From a virus: DNA of 22,549 nt. A program made the translations under genes and the position numbers. The stretch spans positions 1 through 22,549 of IMG/VR virus record IMGVR_UViG_3300049459_000325; one strand, given 5' to 3'. This document shows, piece by piece, positions 8,107 through 15,736 of the stretch. The notes beneath the pieces were generated by a model, which was not told the origin of the DNA, searched no databases, and saw nothing but the letters and a program-made list of their open reading frames with translations. How positions within the stretch are numbered: position 1 is the first letter of the stretch; each line of letters starts with the position of its first letter.

Positions 8107-8623
8107 CCAAAATCTCCGGAATGGCTTCGGACAACCCAACAGCCTCGTTACGCGTAACGGCAATTTCGCGCTCGATTCCTTCCATGTGCCGGATGGCCAG
8201 GTCGGGATGTTTGCGTTTTAAATTCTTGGGAATGGTGTCCAGCTTCGAACCCAATAGGGCGGACAAGCGACCCAGGGCAAACACCATAAAACCCACGGGC
8301 ACCAGCTCCTTTTCCAGGACCTGGTTTTTGCGCTCTTGGGCATCGGCCTGGGCCGAAGTCAGGCGCAGGCGTTCTTGCTGCAAGCGGTAATCAATGAGCG
8401 GGTCGATGATTTCGCCGTCAGGTCCTGTCGGTTGTTGTTTGTCGCCGTGGTGTTTGAGCCGGTTATCCAGCACCGAACGCACGTCATAAAACGACTCGCG
8501 TCCGATCTTGGCTACCGGCTCGACGCCCCATTTATCAAAGGCCTGGACAGAAATATCCAAACTTTCGGCCATTTGCTTTTTGTTAAGCCAGCCCGGCTTT
8601 CGTGCGATCGAAGAAATGGCCAT
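8069..8623 (-). CDS. Terminase small subunit, Nu1/DUF1441-like
   Basis: The protein binds phage DNA and recruits the large subunit. The N-terminal winged-helix part (GWLNKKQMAESLDISVQAFDKWGVEPVAKIGRESFYDVRSV) is typical of Nu1-like terminases, with DUF1441-like spacing. A long helix follows (YRLQQERLRLTSAQADAQERKNQVLEKELVP), which usually mediates dimerisation. The start is uncertain: ATG 8623 gives 184 aa and begins MAISSIARK, while ATG 8662 would add 13 residues; neither has a clear ribosome site. It directly precedes and overlaps the large subunit gene. Confidence 0.82.
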   Translation of the reverse strand: MAISSIARKPGWLNKKQMAESLDISVQAFDKWGVEPVAKIGRESFYDVRSVLDNRLKHHGDKQQPTGPDGEIIDPLIDYRLQQERLRLTSAQADAQERKNQVLEKELVPVGFMVFALGRLSALLGSKLDTIPKNLKRKHPDLAIRHMEGIEREIAVTRNEAVGLSEAIPEILDDYIATLDQGSG

Positions 8624-8808
8624 AACTAAACAACAACCAACCTCTGAAAATGCCTCATACATAACGAAAGAGCGGGGCCCGAATTACCCCCTATGCCCCA
8701 CTATCCCGGGAGGACCCACTGCCCACGGGCCAGCCACGACCAAACCCCGACCGTCAAGCGAAAAACCCACGAAAACCGGCCTTTTTCGATCTTTTCGGAG
8801 TCGACGGG
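8624..8808. other. Gap before small terminase; expected place for cos/pac
   Basis: No gene is seen in this stretch. It has a GC-rich middle (about 8674-8740) with several GGG/CCC runs, including CCCGGGAGGACCCAC. In lambda-type phages the packaging start lies just upstream of the small terminase gene, so this is the likely location of cos or pac. I cannot define the cut site or any terminase-binding repeat with confidence. Confidence 0.25.
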
Positions 8809-9546
8809 TCAAGACTTGGCTGTGGCGATGGCGTCGGCCAGCGCGACAGCAAACACCTGGTCCTTATTGGCCTTGACGATGTTTTCCGCGATCTTGAAGA
8901 ACGGGAAGATTGTGCGATAACCCGGTGGGCCATCGCTGAAGATGAACACGGGTCGAACAGCATCACCCCACTTCGTATTCATTCGCTCCCAGACCCCCGA
9001 CTCATCACCGACCACACCACCAAAGAAGCGCCTATTGCCCTTACTCAAACTGCGCTTGCTGTCCGTGGCATTGGCCCCATAGCCTCGACCTGACTCGGCC
9101 GCACCCAAACCGGATAGCACCTTGGTCATCGTCCCCCGCGATACGTTGCCATACTGATTGAGGAACGACGCCGAGGGCAGCGCGTACTGGCCTGCCCGCA
9201 TGATGCCGCGTGCTATCAGCGATTTTTCAAAGCGCTTATGTGGCCGCAAGCCACCGAACACCGCCTGTTGTAGGTAGGTGTCGGCGGGTATGCCTGACGT
9301 CCATTGGTCCTTGAAATAGACATGCGCGGGCTTGCCCTTGCTGGCCATTTTCACAAACAGGCTATTGAGCGTGGTCGGGGTCGGCCGATCCAAACGCTGT
9401 TTCAGCACCGCCAATTCGCCCTTCTTGACCCGCTGGGCAAGGCGCGTCGCCGTGAGCGTCAACGCAAAGGGGATATGCCGCTGCTGCAACTCCATCGCTG
9501 ACTTAGTCAGCGGTGCGTCATTGACGCCGATGTCGAGCTTGAACAT
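8809..9546 (-). CDS. Phage structural-type protein of unknown function, 245 aa
   Basis: The protein begins MFKLDIGVNDAPLTKSAMELQQRHIPFALTLTATRLAQRVKKGELAVLKQRLDRPTPTTLNSLF. The pattern, a helix with conserved 'IPFA...TA' and 'RPTPTTLNSL' followed by KGKPAHVYFKDQW, recurs in uncharacterised proteins of Pseudomonas prophages and vaguely resembles minor tail proteins. The ATG at 9546 is preceded by GGAGGTGAGGGGGAAA, a strong site. It lies between holin and small terminase, an odd place for a tail protein. No catalytic motif is visible, so I give no function. Confidence 0.65.
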   Translation of the reverse strand: MFKLDIGVNDAPLTKSAMELQQRHIPFALTLTATRLAQRVKKGELAVLKQRLDRPTPTTLNSLFVKMASKGKPAHVYFKDQWTSGIPADTYLQQAVFGGLRPHKRFEKSLIARGIMRAGQYALPSASFLNQYGNVSRGTMTKVLSGLGAAESGRGYGANATDSKRSLSKGNRRFFGGVVGDESGVWERMNTKWGDAVRPVFIFSDGPPGYRTIFPFFKIAENIVKANKDQVFAVALADAIATAKS

Positions 9547-9562
9547 TTTCCCCCTCACCTCC

Positions 9563-9886
9563 CTATGAGTTACGGGAGTTAATACCGGCTTTCTTAGCCA
9601 GGAACTGGGTGTATAGACCGCCCGCGACGTCTGCACCGATCACAGCAGTAACGATGCCTAAGCCGGCAGCCAAGTAGAGGTTGCTCCATAGCGCCATCGC
9701 GAGCAGCAGCGTGGCCATACCCAATAGGCCAGACGCGAGAAAGCGCAAGGCCACTCTTTGGAGGATCTGCCGAAGCCCAAGGTCGGTACCCGATGCCCTT
9801 AGCATTTCCCCTGACAAACCGGCCATGCTCAACAATACCAATAGCCAAAGGGGCACATCAGCAAGAGCCTGGTGCTCAGTGTTCAT
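9563..9886 (-). CDS. Holin, phage holin family
   Basis: The 107-aa membrane protein is made of hydrophobic segments at about 12-26 (VPLWLLVLLSMAGLSGEM), 47-66 (FLASGLLGMATLLLAMALW) and 72-92 (LAAGLGIVTAVIGADVAGGL), with a charged C-terminus (AKKAGINSRNS). This three-span pattern and the starting MNTEHQALADVPLW are usual for holins of Pseudomonas phages and pyocins. It would form the membrane lesion that triggers lysis. The ATG at 9886 has GAGG seven bases upstream; the frame extends to 10006 but crosses a terminator. No endolysin is in the window; it must lie beyond the left edge. Confidence 0.82.
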   Translation of the reverse strand: MNTEHQALADVPLWLLVLLSMAGLSGEMLRASGTDLGLRQILQRVALRFLASGLLGMATLLLAMALWSNLYLAAGLGIVTAVIGADVAGGLYTQFLAKKAGINSRNS

Positions 9887-9954
9887 CTGTAGTCCTCGAA
9901 TAGATCCGGCCTCCATGTCACTGTCATCCGCTAGGAGCAAAGAGCCAGGCATGG

Positions 9955-9992
9955 GGCCGAAAACGAAAAAGCCCCGCTCAATGGCAGGGCTT
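9955..9992 (-). terminator. Terminator upstream of the lysis/late block
   Basis: On the minus strand the arms AAGCCCTGC and GCGGGGCTT (one mismatch, 6-base loop) are followed by TTTTTCGTTTTCG. It stands upstream of the holin gene and downstream of any late promoter, the position of lambda tR'. It would block late genes until the Q protein acts. Confidence 0.7.
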
Positions 9993-10250
9993 GTAAATGG
10001 GCACAAAAAATCCGACTCAATGGCCGGGTTCGTGGAAGCGTCTCGCTGCGTTCACAGCAACACACGCTGCTATGAAAACAGATGTATTACGCGCGGAAAA
10101 CCTTTTTAACATGCATGTACTCATTTTTTTAAATGCAACGGAGCCGGGAGGCAGAATCAGAAAAATGGCTTTTTGCCACACCTACATTTAACATCTGCGG
10201 GTTTCGCGCCGCATTGCGTCGCCACAATTAGATTAGGAATGCATCGACCT
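9993..10250. promoter_or_regulatory. Intergenic region between late terminator and cargo gene
   Basis: No convincing gene lies here. The right part is AT-rich (a run of T at 10125-10132 and AAAAATGGCTTTTTG near 10162). It should hold the start signals of the plus-strand cargo gene, and possibly the late promoter reading left, because the cargo gene separates Q from the holin. I could not identify a clear -35/-10 pair on either strand. Confidence 0.3.
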
Positions 10251-11219
10251 ATGGACTCATTCTACGAATTTTTTACCACAACCTATGTAAAAATATTACC
10301 AATAGCAGCAATAACAGTAACGTTAGGAGCTATGATTTTCGCACTAGAAAAAAGCGGATTTTTAGCAAGAATGCTCAAAATAACTCGCTTTATGTTTTAC
10401 TCCGAGTCGGACTTATTTCAAACGAAGAAACTACTCAACAGAATACACATCCTAGAGCATCAAATAACACAACTCAGGAAAGCATCGGAAAATAAAAATC
10501 TTGAAAGCCAACGAAAGGCTATTGAAAGTGAATTAGAGCTTCAGCTGACTCAAAATTTCCCTGCACTTGTAAGGGAAAAGCTCTCCCAACTAAAAGAACT
10601 CAACACATCAATTGATTCAGATATCCGGCTAGCTGTAGAAGCTGAGGTTATAAAATTCCTTAACTCTCATGAGCCTACCAAGCTACTCGAAGATCGACGG
10701 GAACAACTGCGCGCATCAGAACGTACAGATCGAGGAAACACTTTAGAAAAAACAATTCAAGAGCAAATGCAAAGTGTTGGTCGCCTGAAGGCGGTAATGA
10801 TCAACCTATTTGTAATGGTTAATATCGGAATTCTGCTGATTTATATATTTGCAGGCACCGCCCTAACCAGCCAAGCAGTTTCCGGAATCGTCGGCCTCTA
10901 CATCAGCCTGGCAGCCTTTATTGTTTACATTTACAGGACTTCAAACTTTCGATCCGCAGTACTGCTAGCACTAAGAGAGGATGCGAAAAAATATTATGAT
11001 GCCGATGACTATATAAAAAGATTAAAACCCGGAGCCTCACCAAGCGAAAGAGATATTGAGGTTCTAAAGTTACTGCTTCTGAATCGTACAGAGCGGGAGA
11101 AAATGGCCCACCACCCTTACGAATTGATATTAAAGGGCGTCAACAACTCAAATATCCAACTAAAAGGCGGGAAGATGATAAGCGCGTCAAAAGCAGAAAA
11201 GGCGCCCAAGGCGACCTAA
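10251..11219 (+). CDS. AT-rich cargo gene: membrane/coiled-coil protein of unknown function
   Basis: The 322-aa protein has a hydrophobic segment at about 14-32 (KILPIAAITVTLGAMIFAL) and a long charged helical region (55-180) with heptad-like leucines. Two adjacent membrane spans follow, at 181-201 and 207-229, then a charged C-terminal domain ending in a Lys/Ala-rich tail. It is much more AT-rich than its neighbours and uses codons such as ATA and TTA. It is the only plus-strand gene between Q and the late genes, so it is a probable moron. The ATG at 10251 (MDSFYEF) is preferred; an ATG at 10239 is also possible. I recognise no family. A superinfection-exclusion or defence role is inference only. 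Confidence 0.75.
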   Translation: MDSFYEFFTTTYVKILPIAAITVTLGAMIFALEKSGFLARMLKITRFMFYSESDLFQTKKLLNRIHILEHQITQLRKASENKNLESQRKAIESELELQLTQNFPALVREKLSQLKELNTSIDSDIRLAVEAEVIKFLNSHEPTKLLEDRREQLRASERTDRGNTLEKTIQEQMQSVGRLKAVMINLFVMVNIGILLIYIFAGTALTSQAVSGIVGLYISLAAFIVYIYRTSNFRSAVLLALREDAKKYYDADDYIKRLKPGASPSERDIEVLKLLLLNRTEREKMAHHPYELILKGVNNSNIQLKGGKMISASKAEKAPKAT

Positions 11220-11232
11220 TCCACTTGAAGAT

Positions 11233-11264
11233 CCTTCAGTAGCCATAATCATGGCTGCTGAAGG
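11233..11264. terminator. Long hairpin between convergent genes
   Basis: The arms CCTTCAGTAGCCAT and ATGGCTGCTGAAGG pair over 14 bp (one T-G pair) with a 4-base loop AATC. It lies between the end of the cargo gene (plus) and the end of the Q gene (minus). There is no clear T-tract on either side, so termination is likely but not certain. Confidence 0.5.
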
Positions 11265-11293
11265 GGCAACGAAAAACTTACCATTGTTTTGTA

Positions 11294-11683
11294 CTAAGCC
11301 GCCGCTCGTAGCCAACCTACAGCACAGTCAATCCAAGCAGCTCCGGCTCTGGCTAACTCCCTAGCCTTACCCTCGCTAATACCGTAGTACCTCCCGACCC
11401 GAGCCATCGGCCATTTGGCGCCAAAGTACAGCCAAATAATATCGCCCATCTGCTGATCGCGTTGAGCCAGCCTGGCTACAGCATTGTCAATGGCAATTGC
11501 CCAGTCGTCGGTAATGCAGTAGTTCTTGCTCGCAGACGTGTGCGGCATCGTCTGGCGCATCAACGCAAAGCTAGGCGAGGTGTAAAGGGGGACGCCTGCC
11601 CCATCCATCCGCCACCATCCCCACTGCTCCAGCATGTACTCAGTATCACCCAGCGGCCGCTGTAACGGCTTACGAATCATCAT
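11294..11683 (-). CDS. Antitermination protein Q-like, late gene activator
   Basis: The 129-aa protein resembles the Q antiterminators of the phage 82/Pseudomonas type. Visible marks are LEQWGWWRMDGAGVPLY near the start, TDDWAIAIDNAVARLAQRD, and a helix-turn-helix WPMARVGRYYGISEGKARELARAGAAWIDCAV at about 92-123. Q proteins load on RNA polymerase paused at the late promoter and let it pass terminators. That matches the terminators seen upstream of the holin and inside the late block. ATG 11683 (or 11680) follows the stop of the zinc-finger gene by a few bases. Confidence 0.8.
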   Translation of the reverse strand: MMIRKPLQRPLGDTEYMLEQWGWWRMDGAGVPLYTSPSFALMRQTMPHTSASKNYCITDDWAIAIDNAVARLAQRDQQMGDIIWLYFGAKWPMARVGRYYGISEGKARELARAGAAWIDCAVGWLRAAA

Positions 11684-11687
11684 GCTC

Positions 11688-12008
11688 TCAATCCCCTGTG
11701 TAGTTTGTCCCGCCCGCCCCCAGGCGGTTGTCTTTATGGTTTTGGCTCTGTAACCAGTCCATCTGGTTTGGCCTTTTCAGAGCCAAAATTTCACGCTGAG
11801 CGTGCTGCAATTTGAAACTCAATTGGGTCACCAACTCGTCGGAAGAAAGCACCAACTTGCTGCCCCTAACAACCCAACCTGATCCGTTGCAATCAGTGCA
11901 AACCAGCTCATAAAACAGCCCTTTCACTACCGCTCTCCCCTCGCAGATCGAGCAGGACTCCAGCTCGATCCGTTCCCGCTTAAAGCCAGGCATCGGTCTT
12001 TTCTGCAT
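11688..12008 (-). CDS. Small zinc-finger phage protein, 106 aa
   Basis: Two CxxC pairs, Cys19/Cys22 and Cys37/Cys40, the second in CTDCNGSGW, form a DnaJ-like zinc ribbon. After it comes a probable helix (SDELVTQLSFKLQHAQREILALKR). The ATG at 12008 has GAGG upstream and overlaps the end of the recombinase gene by 29 bp. It lies directly upstream of Q, in the place of the lambda nin region. No specific function is recognised. Confidence 0.7.
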   Translation of the reverse strand: MQKRPMPGFKRERIELESCSICEGRAVVKGLFYELVCTDCNGSGWVVRGSKLVLSSDELVTQLSFKLQHAQREILALKRPNQMDWLQSQNHKDNRLGAGGTNYTGD

Positions 12009-13308
12009 GTTTTAAAACCTCGCCCTTAACAAATTGCGGAAGTGACTCGCAGGCCACGTTATTCAAGGCGTCTACGAGGTTTTGCGAATCCTCATATCTA
12101 GCGCCTGTCTGCTCATGGATCGCCTTGAAGCCACGCTCATCTAACCAGTTGTGCCACTTCACCAGCGCCAGCCGGCGCTGCTCCTTGGCCTGGGTGTTGA
12201 TGTAGGTCGAAGCGATCTTGCCCAAGGAATGGTTCAACAGCATCTCGCCGATATGGCCGTCGACCCCGAGGTCAGTCCAGGCGGTACGGGCCACCTTGCG
12301 CAAGTCGTGACTGGTCCAGGCGCCCTGCCCCAATCGGGTGAACACGGCACTGGCCTGGTTATCGCTCAGCGGCTTGCCTCGGCGGGACGGGAACAGAAAT
12401 GGTCCCTCATACCCGTGGGCGGCCTGCCGGTCGCGGTAGCGACGCAGCAACGCGCAGACCTGGTCGGTCAGTGGCACCCGCAGCTCGGTCTTACTCTTGG
12501 TGTGCTCGGCCGGCAGGTACCACTCACGCTCAGGCAACGCAATGTCGGCCCAGCGCGACTGGCGGGTTTCGCCAATGCGGGTGCCATGGCACAGCATCAT
12601 CAAGGCCAGCATGGCGTCAGCCGGCGCAGTCATGAATCGCTCAGTCAGCTGCTCTACCAACTCGGGCACCTGGACATCGCGCAGACGGGCAGGCTTGGGC
12701 AGGATGCGCGCCGTCGTGAAGTTGATGAACTTGAGCTCGGCCATCGGGTTGGCCGGGATCAGATCGAGCTTACGGGCCTGACGAAAGGCCACCGCGAGCA
12801 AGCGGTACAACTGCTGGACATATGACAGCGACAGCTCTGCCTGAGCCGGCCACATCAGCAGCTGGTCGAGGGTCTGGGCATTGACGTCGCGAATCAGCAG
12901 ATCACCCAGGCGCGGCTTGAGCTGGCAACTGATGGCTGACTTGCCGGCTGATCGACGCTTAGCGGACAGCGCGCGCGAGCGCGCCATGCGATCGTCAAAC
13001 CAGTCCAGCAGTTCGCCGACGGTCACCCAACCCGAAACGCTGGCGGCACCATCGGCCGCGACTCGCAAGCGCACTGCCGGCAACGCTGCAACCACTTGCT
13101 TGGTGCTCAGGTCGGGAAATCCGCCGATGCGGTGCCACTGGCGCTTGTTCAGCAGGTACCAGGAGCCGCGCGCGCGATTCTTCGCATAACGGAAATGCAA
13201 CGCCGGATGACTGGCATCACGCAGGTCACGCACATGCTCAAGCCTGGCGTTGCGCTGAATCTCGGCGTCTGACAGTTTCACGGTCAGGGTCTTGATCAGG
13301 GTGCTCAA
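11980..13308 (-). CDS. Second tyrosine recombinase, internal to the phage
   Basis: The 442-aa protein is a complete tyrosine recombinase. The catalytic residues are all visible: Arg244 (HGTRIGE), Lys271/273 (HTKSK), His334 and Arg337 (SHDLRK), His360 (LLNHS) and Tyr369 (ASTYIN). The N-terminal part (1-95) has an Arm-DNA-binding-like look, followed by a core-binding domain (95-190). It starts with TTG at 13308, supported by GGAGG seven bases before it and by the TTGA overlap with the upstream stop. It is not next to an att site but lies in the replication-to-late operon. It may therefore act in resolution of multimers or replication intermediates rather than integration (inference). Confidence 0.9.
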   Translation of the reverse strand: MSTLIKTLTVKLSDAEIQRNARLEHVRDLRDASHPALHFRYAKNRARGSWYLLNKRQWHRIGGFPDLSTKQVVAALPAVRLRVAADGAASVSGWVTVGELLDWFDDRMARSRALSAKRRSAGKSAISCQLKPRLGDLLIRDVNAQTLDQLLMWPAQAELSLSYVQQLYRLLAVAFRQARKLDLIPANPMAELKFINFTTARILPKPARLRDVQVPELVEQLTERFMTAPADAMLALMMLCHGTRIGETRQSRWADIALPEREWYLPAEHTKSKTELRVPLTDQVCALLRRYRDRQAAHGYEGPFLFPSRRGKPLSDNQASAVFTRLGQGAWTSHDLRKVARTAWTDLGVDGHIGEMLLNHSLGKIASTYINTQAKEQRRLALVKWHNWLDERGFKAIHEQTGARYEDSQNLVDALNNVACESLPQFVKGEVLKHAEKTDAWL

Positions 13309-13514
13309 TCGGTCGCCTCCGGTTGGGCGAGACGGTCCACCACCTCAAACGTGGAAGGCCACATCCACGCACCATAACGCTTGGCCATGGCCTCATCGGC
13401 AAACAGCGCTAGAGCATGGTCCGGTGTACTGCCCAACTCCATCTTGAAAGAGCAGCAGAACACCGCGAAGCGGTAGGTGGCCGGATCGGGAACAGCGAGT
13501 CGCTGAGAGTGCAT
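13305..13514 (-). CDS. Small phage protein, 69 aa
   Basis: This hypothetical protein is translationally coupled on both sides: its ATG at 13514 overlaps the helicase stop (TGATG) and its stop overlaps the TTG start of the recombinase. AAGGAA provides a ribosome site. Middle residues KMELGSTPDHALALFADEAMAKRYGAWMWPSTFEVV look like a compact alpha/beta fold. No family or function is recognised. Confidence 0.7.
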   Translation of the reverse strand: MHSQRLAVPDPATYRFAVFCCSFKMELGSTPDHALALFADEAMAKRYGAWMWPSTFEVVDRLAQPEATD

Positions 13515-14893
13515 CAGAACGATTCCTTTTTTCGGTAACGGTTGGCCAGGCTGGTAACCTTTTCCGGTTGCTCAACCGGCTCTGGCTTCCACCCGGCGGC
13601 AAGGTTCTCAAAACGGTTGTACTGCCCCAGAAACGCCGTGCGGACAGTGCCCATCTCGATGTCGCGCCCCTTGCCGATGATGATTTCGGCAATGCCTTTG
13701 GCTTCGGTGTTTTCGTGATAGACCTCGTCGCGGTACACGAACAAGATCACGTCAGCGTCTTGCTCGATGGCGCCTGACTCCCTCAAGTCGGAGGGGATGG
13801 GTCGCTTGTTTGGACGTTCTTCGCATTTGCGCGAAAGCTGGCTCAGCAGCACGACGGGAATACCCAGTTCCTTGGCGAGCAACTTGCTGCCACGGCTGAT
13901 GCTGCTGACCTCTTCGGTTCGATTGCCGCCCTCACCTTCCAGCAATTGCAGGTAGTCGATCATCAGCAGGTCCAGGCCGTAACGCATCTTGTGGCGGCGA
14001 GCCAGCGAGCGGATGCGACCAATCGACGAACCAGCGCGGTCGGCGATGTACAGCGGCGCGCGGCGCAGCACGCCGGCCGCCGCAGAGAGTTCAGCGCCAT
14101 GGCTCTGGCACGCCGTTCCGTTCTTCATCAATGTGAGCGGAATACGCCCTTCGGACGCCACAGCCCGGTCCAGCAGTTGGCCTTTGTTCATCTCCAGGCT
14201 GATGACGAGTGCTGACTTGCTCTGGCGCACCGCTGCCTCGACAACAAACCCCATGGCAAGCGTGGTTTTGCCCATGGCAGGACGGCCAGCGACGATGTAC
14301 AGGTGATCCGGCTGCAGGCCACCCAGCTTTTCGTCCAAGTCCCGCAGGCCGGTCGACAAGCCGATCAGTGTTTCACCGCGGGCATGACGATCATGTCGCT
14401 CCTGCCATACCTCCAGTTGGCCGGCCAGCACGTCACCCACTTTGACGATGTCGTCATCACCCGATCCGCAGTCAATGGCCATGGCCGCTGCCTGGACGGC
14501 GGCGATTTTCGCCTGCACATCCTGATCGCTGTGCGCGATATCCATCGCCTGGCTGCCAAGGTCAAACAAGGACCGTTCGATGGCCCTCTCTCGCACGATT
14601 CCAGCGTAGGTTTTGGCGCTGGCAACGCTGGGAGTGCCATTTACGATTTCGGCGCAATAGGCAAACGCCGGCGAGCCACCCGGCAAGACGCCAACGTGGT
14701 CACCCACGGTGAGGAAGTCGACGGATTTTCCGGCTGCGCGAACCGCTAGTATCCCTCGGTACACCTCGGCGTTTTCCGGGAAGTAGAACGATTCGGGGGA
14801 CAGGTCGTCGCTCAGGGAGTCGATCAGTTCAGGGCGCTGCATCATCGCGCCCAACAGGCCGTGCTCAGCCTCGGTGTTGTAGGGATCACGCAT
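13514..14893 (-). CDS. Replicative DNA helicase, DnaB family
   Basis: The 459-aa helicase has an N-terminal DnaB domain (MRDPYNTEAEHGLLGAMMQRPELID) and a RecA-like ATPase domain. Walker A is GRPAMGKTTLA; Walker B is LLMIDYLQLLEG; a downstream IPVVLLSQLSRKCEERPNKRPIPSDLRESGAIEQDADV block holds the arginine finger region. It unwinds DNA at the phage fork. A phage-borne DnaB means the phage need not capture host DnaB through a lambda P-like loader. The ATG at 14893 has GGAGGGC eight bases upstream and overlaps the initiator gene by 8 bp. Confidence 0.92.
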   Translation of the reverse strand: MRDPYNTEAEHGLLGAMMQRPELIDSLSDDLSPESFYFPENAEVYRGILAVRAAGKSVDFLTVGDHVGVLPGGSPAFAYCAEIVNGTPSVASAKTYAGIVRERAIERSLFDLGSQAMDIAHSDQDVQAKIAAVQAAAMAIDCGSGDDDIVKVGDVLAGQLEVWQERHDRHARGETLIGLSTGLRDLDEKLGGLQPDHLYIVAGRPAMGKTTLAMGFVVEAAVRQSKSALVISLEMNKGQLLDRAVASEGRIPLTLMKNGTACQSHGAELSAAAGVLRRAPLYIADRAGSSIGRIRSLARRHKMRYGLDLLMIDYLQLLEGEGGNRTEEVSSISRGSKLLAKELGIPVVLLSQLSRKCEERPNKRPIPSDLRESGAIEQDADVILFVYRDEVYHENTEAKGIAEIIIGKGRDIEMGTVRTAFLGQYNRFENLAAGWKPEPVEQPEKVTSLANRYRKKESF

Positions 14894-15593
14894 TGTAATT
14901 GCCCTCCACAACCTTAACGAAGTTGCTCGGGGCGATCAGCCAATCGAAGTTGCAACGGAATGGACTGCCACCGGAGGCAGCCACCTCCCCCATCAGGAAC
15001 CTGCTTGAGCGCACCTGAGCGAAATATTCAGCCCAGAAGCCGAGGTCCTGGTGCACGTCGCTCTCCTTCCAGCGAGCATTGATCTTGGCGATCCGATCCT
15101 TGGTCAACATCACCACTCGAGGAAACTCAGGGATCGTCGCGTTGAACAAGTCGACGATTGCCTGGGTTGGGCATTTCGGCTTCGAAATCTTCGATGGCGA
15201 TTCATCGTCAACAAGAGGTGACGGTTCACTTGATGGTTCTATTACGGTTCTGGGTGCGGCTGCTGCGGGGGTTTCTGTCGTGAGCTGCGGGGGTGAGGGT
15301 GCAGCTACTACGGGGTGCGACTCTTGCAGGGGTGCATATGCTGCCGGGGTCAAGGTGTACATCGTCGAGCGACCCATCCGTTCGCGGACAGTCAACAAGC
15401 CAACCTGACCCAGCCACTTGATGGCCGTTTGCACGGTCCTTTCAGCCAGGCAGGTGCGTTCTGAAATACGGGCAACCGATGGCCAGCAAACGCCCTCATC
15501 GTTCGCGTTATCCGCCAACGAGATCAGCACAGCTTTTTGTGGCCCGCTCATCCCCTGGAGCGGCCAGCACAAGCTCATTATTATTGTGCTCAC
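14886..15593 (-). CDS. Replication initiator, O-like, with winged helix-turn-helix
   Basis: The 235-aa protein has an N-terminal winged HTH (about 15-80: MSGPQKAVLISLADNANDEGVCWPSVARISERTCLAERTVQTAIKWL). A Pro/Ala/Ser-rich linker (about 83-135) leads to a C-terminal domain with FPRVVMLTKDRIAKINARWKE and a late SPFRCNFDWLIAPSNFVKVVEGNY. The layout matches phage O-type initiators, which bind repeats inside their own gene and recruit the helicase. It starts at GTG 15593 with GGAG upstream and a GTGA overlap with the 38-aa gene; an ATG at 15578 lacks a ribosome site. The linker DNA carries iteron-like repeats (15262-15350). Confidence 0.82.
   Translation of the reverse strand: MSTIIMSLCWPLQGMSGPQKAVLISLADNANDEGVCWPSVARISERTCLAERTVQTAIKWLGQVGLLTVRERMGRSTMYTLTPAAYAPLQESHPVVAAPSPPQLTTETPAAAAPRTVIEPSSEPSPLVDDESPSKISKPKCPTQAIVDLFNATIPEFPRVVMLTKDRIAKINARWKESDVHQDLGFWAEYFAQVRSSRFLMGEVAASGGSPFRCNFDWLIAPSNFVKVVEGNYNA
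15223..15350. repeat. Iteron-like repeats inside the initiator gene, candidate origin
   Basis: Five copies of an element close to GCTGCGGGGGT end at 15272, 15294, 15316, 15333 and 15350, giving spacings of 22, 22, 17 and 17 bp. Two copies are identical; the others differ by one to three positions. The spacings are not multiples of three, so they are not repeats of the protein. Next to them GGTTC occurs three times at 11-12 bp steps (15223, 15235, 15246). The location in the middle of an O-like gene copies the lambda origin. Confidence 0.55.
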
Positions 15594-15706
15594 AGCTGAT
15601 CTCCAGTTTCAGATTCAACCGTGACGCTAAGCCGTGACACGATTGACGATTGCTCGAAAAGTGTCGCGACACGGCGGGTATTGCCGGGAGTAGCGATCGT
15701 GTTCAT
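15590..15706 (-). CDS. Small gene ahead of the initiator, 38 aa
   Basis: The frame from ATG 15706 encodes 38 residues beginning MNTIATPGNTRRVATLFEQS and ending TGDQL. It is supported by GAGGGG six to seven bases before the ATG and by a GTGA overlap of its stop with the initiator start, a sign of translational coupling. It has no membrane segment or HTH. It stands where lambda has cII, but it is too small to be a CII protein. Function unknown; a leader-peptide role in initiator expression is possible. Confidence 0.55.
   Translation of the reverse strand: MNTIATPGNTRRVATLFEQSSIVSRLSVTVESETGDQL
15661..15672. repeat. Perfect 12-bp palindrome GTGTCGCGACAC
   Basis: The site lies inside the 38-aa gene. 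Its 10-bp core TGTCGCGACA occurs again at 18618-18627 in the plus-strand arm. Two copies of a 10-bp palindrome in this window are unlikely by chance and suggest a protein-binding site, but no partner is known. Confidence 0.35.
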
Positions 15707-15736
15707 AATGGCCCCTCAAGTGTTTGCGTTGTGAAG

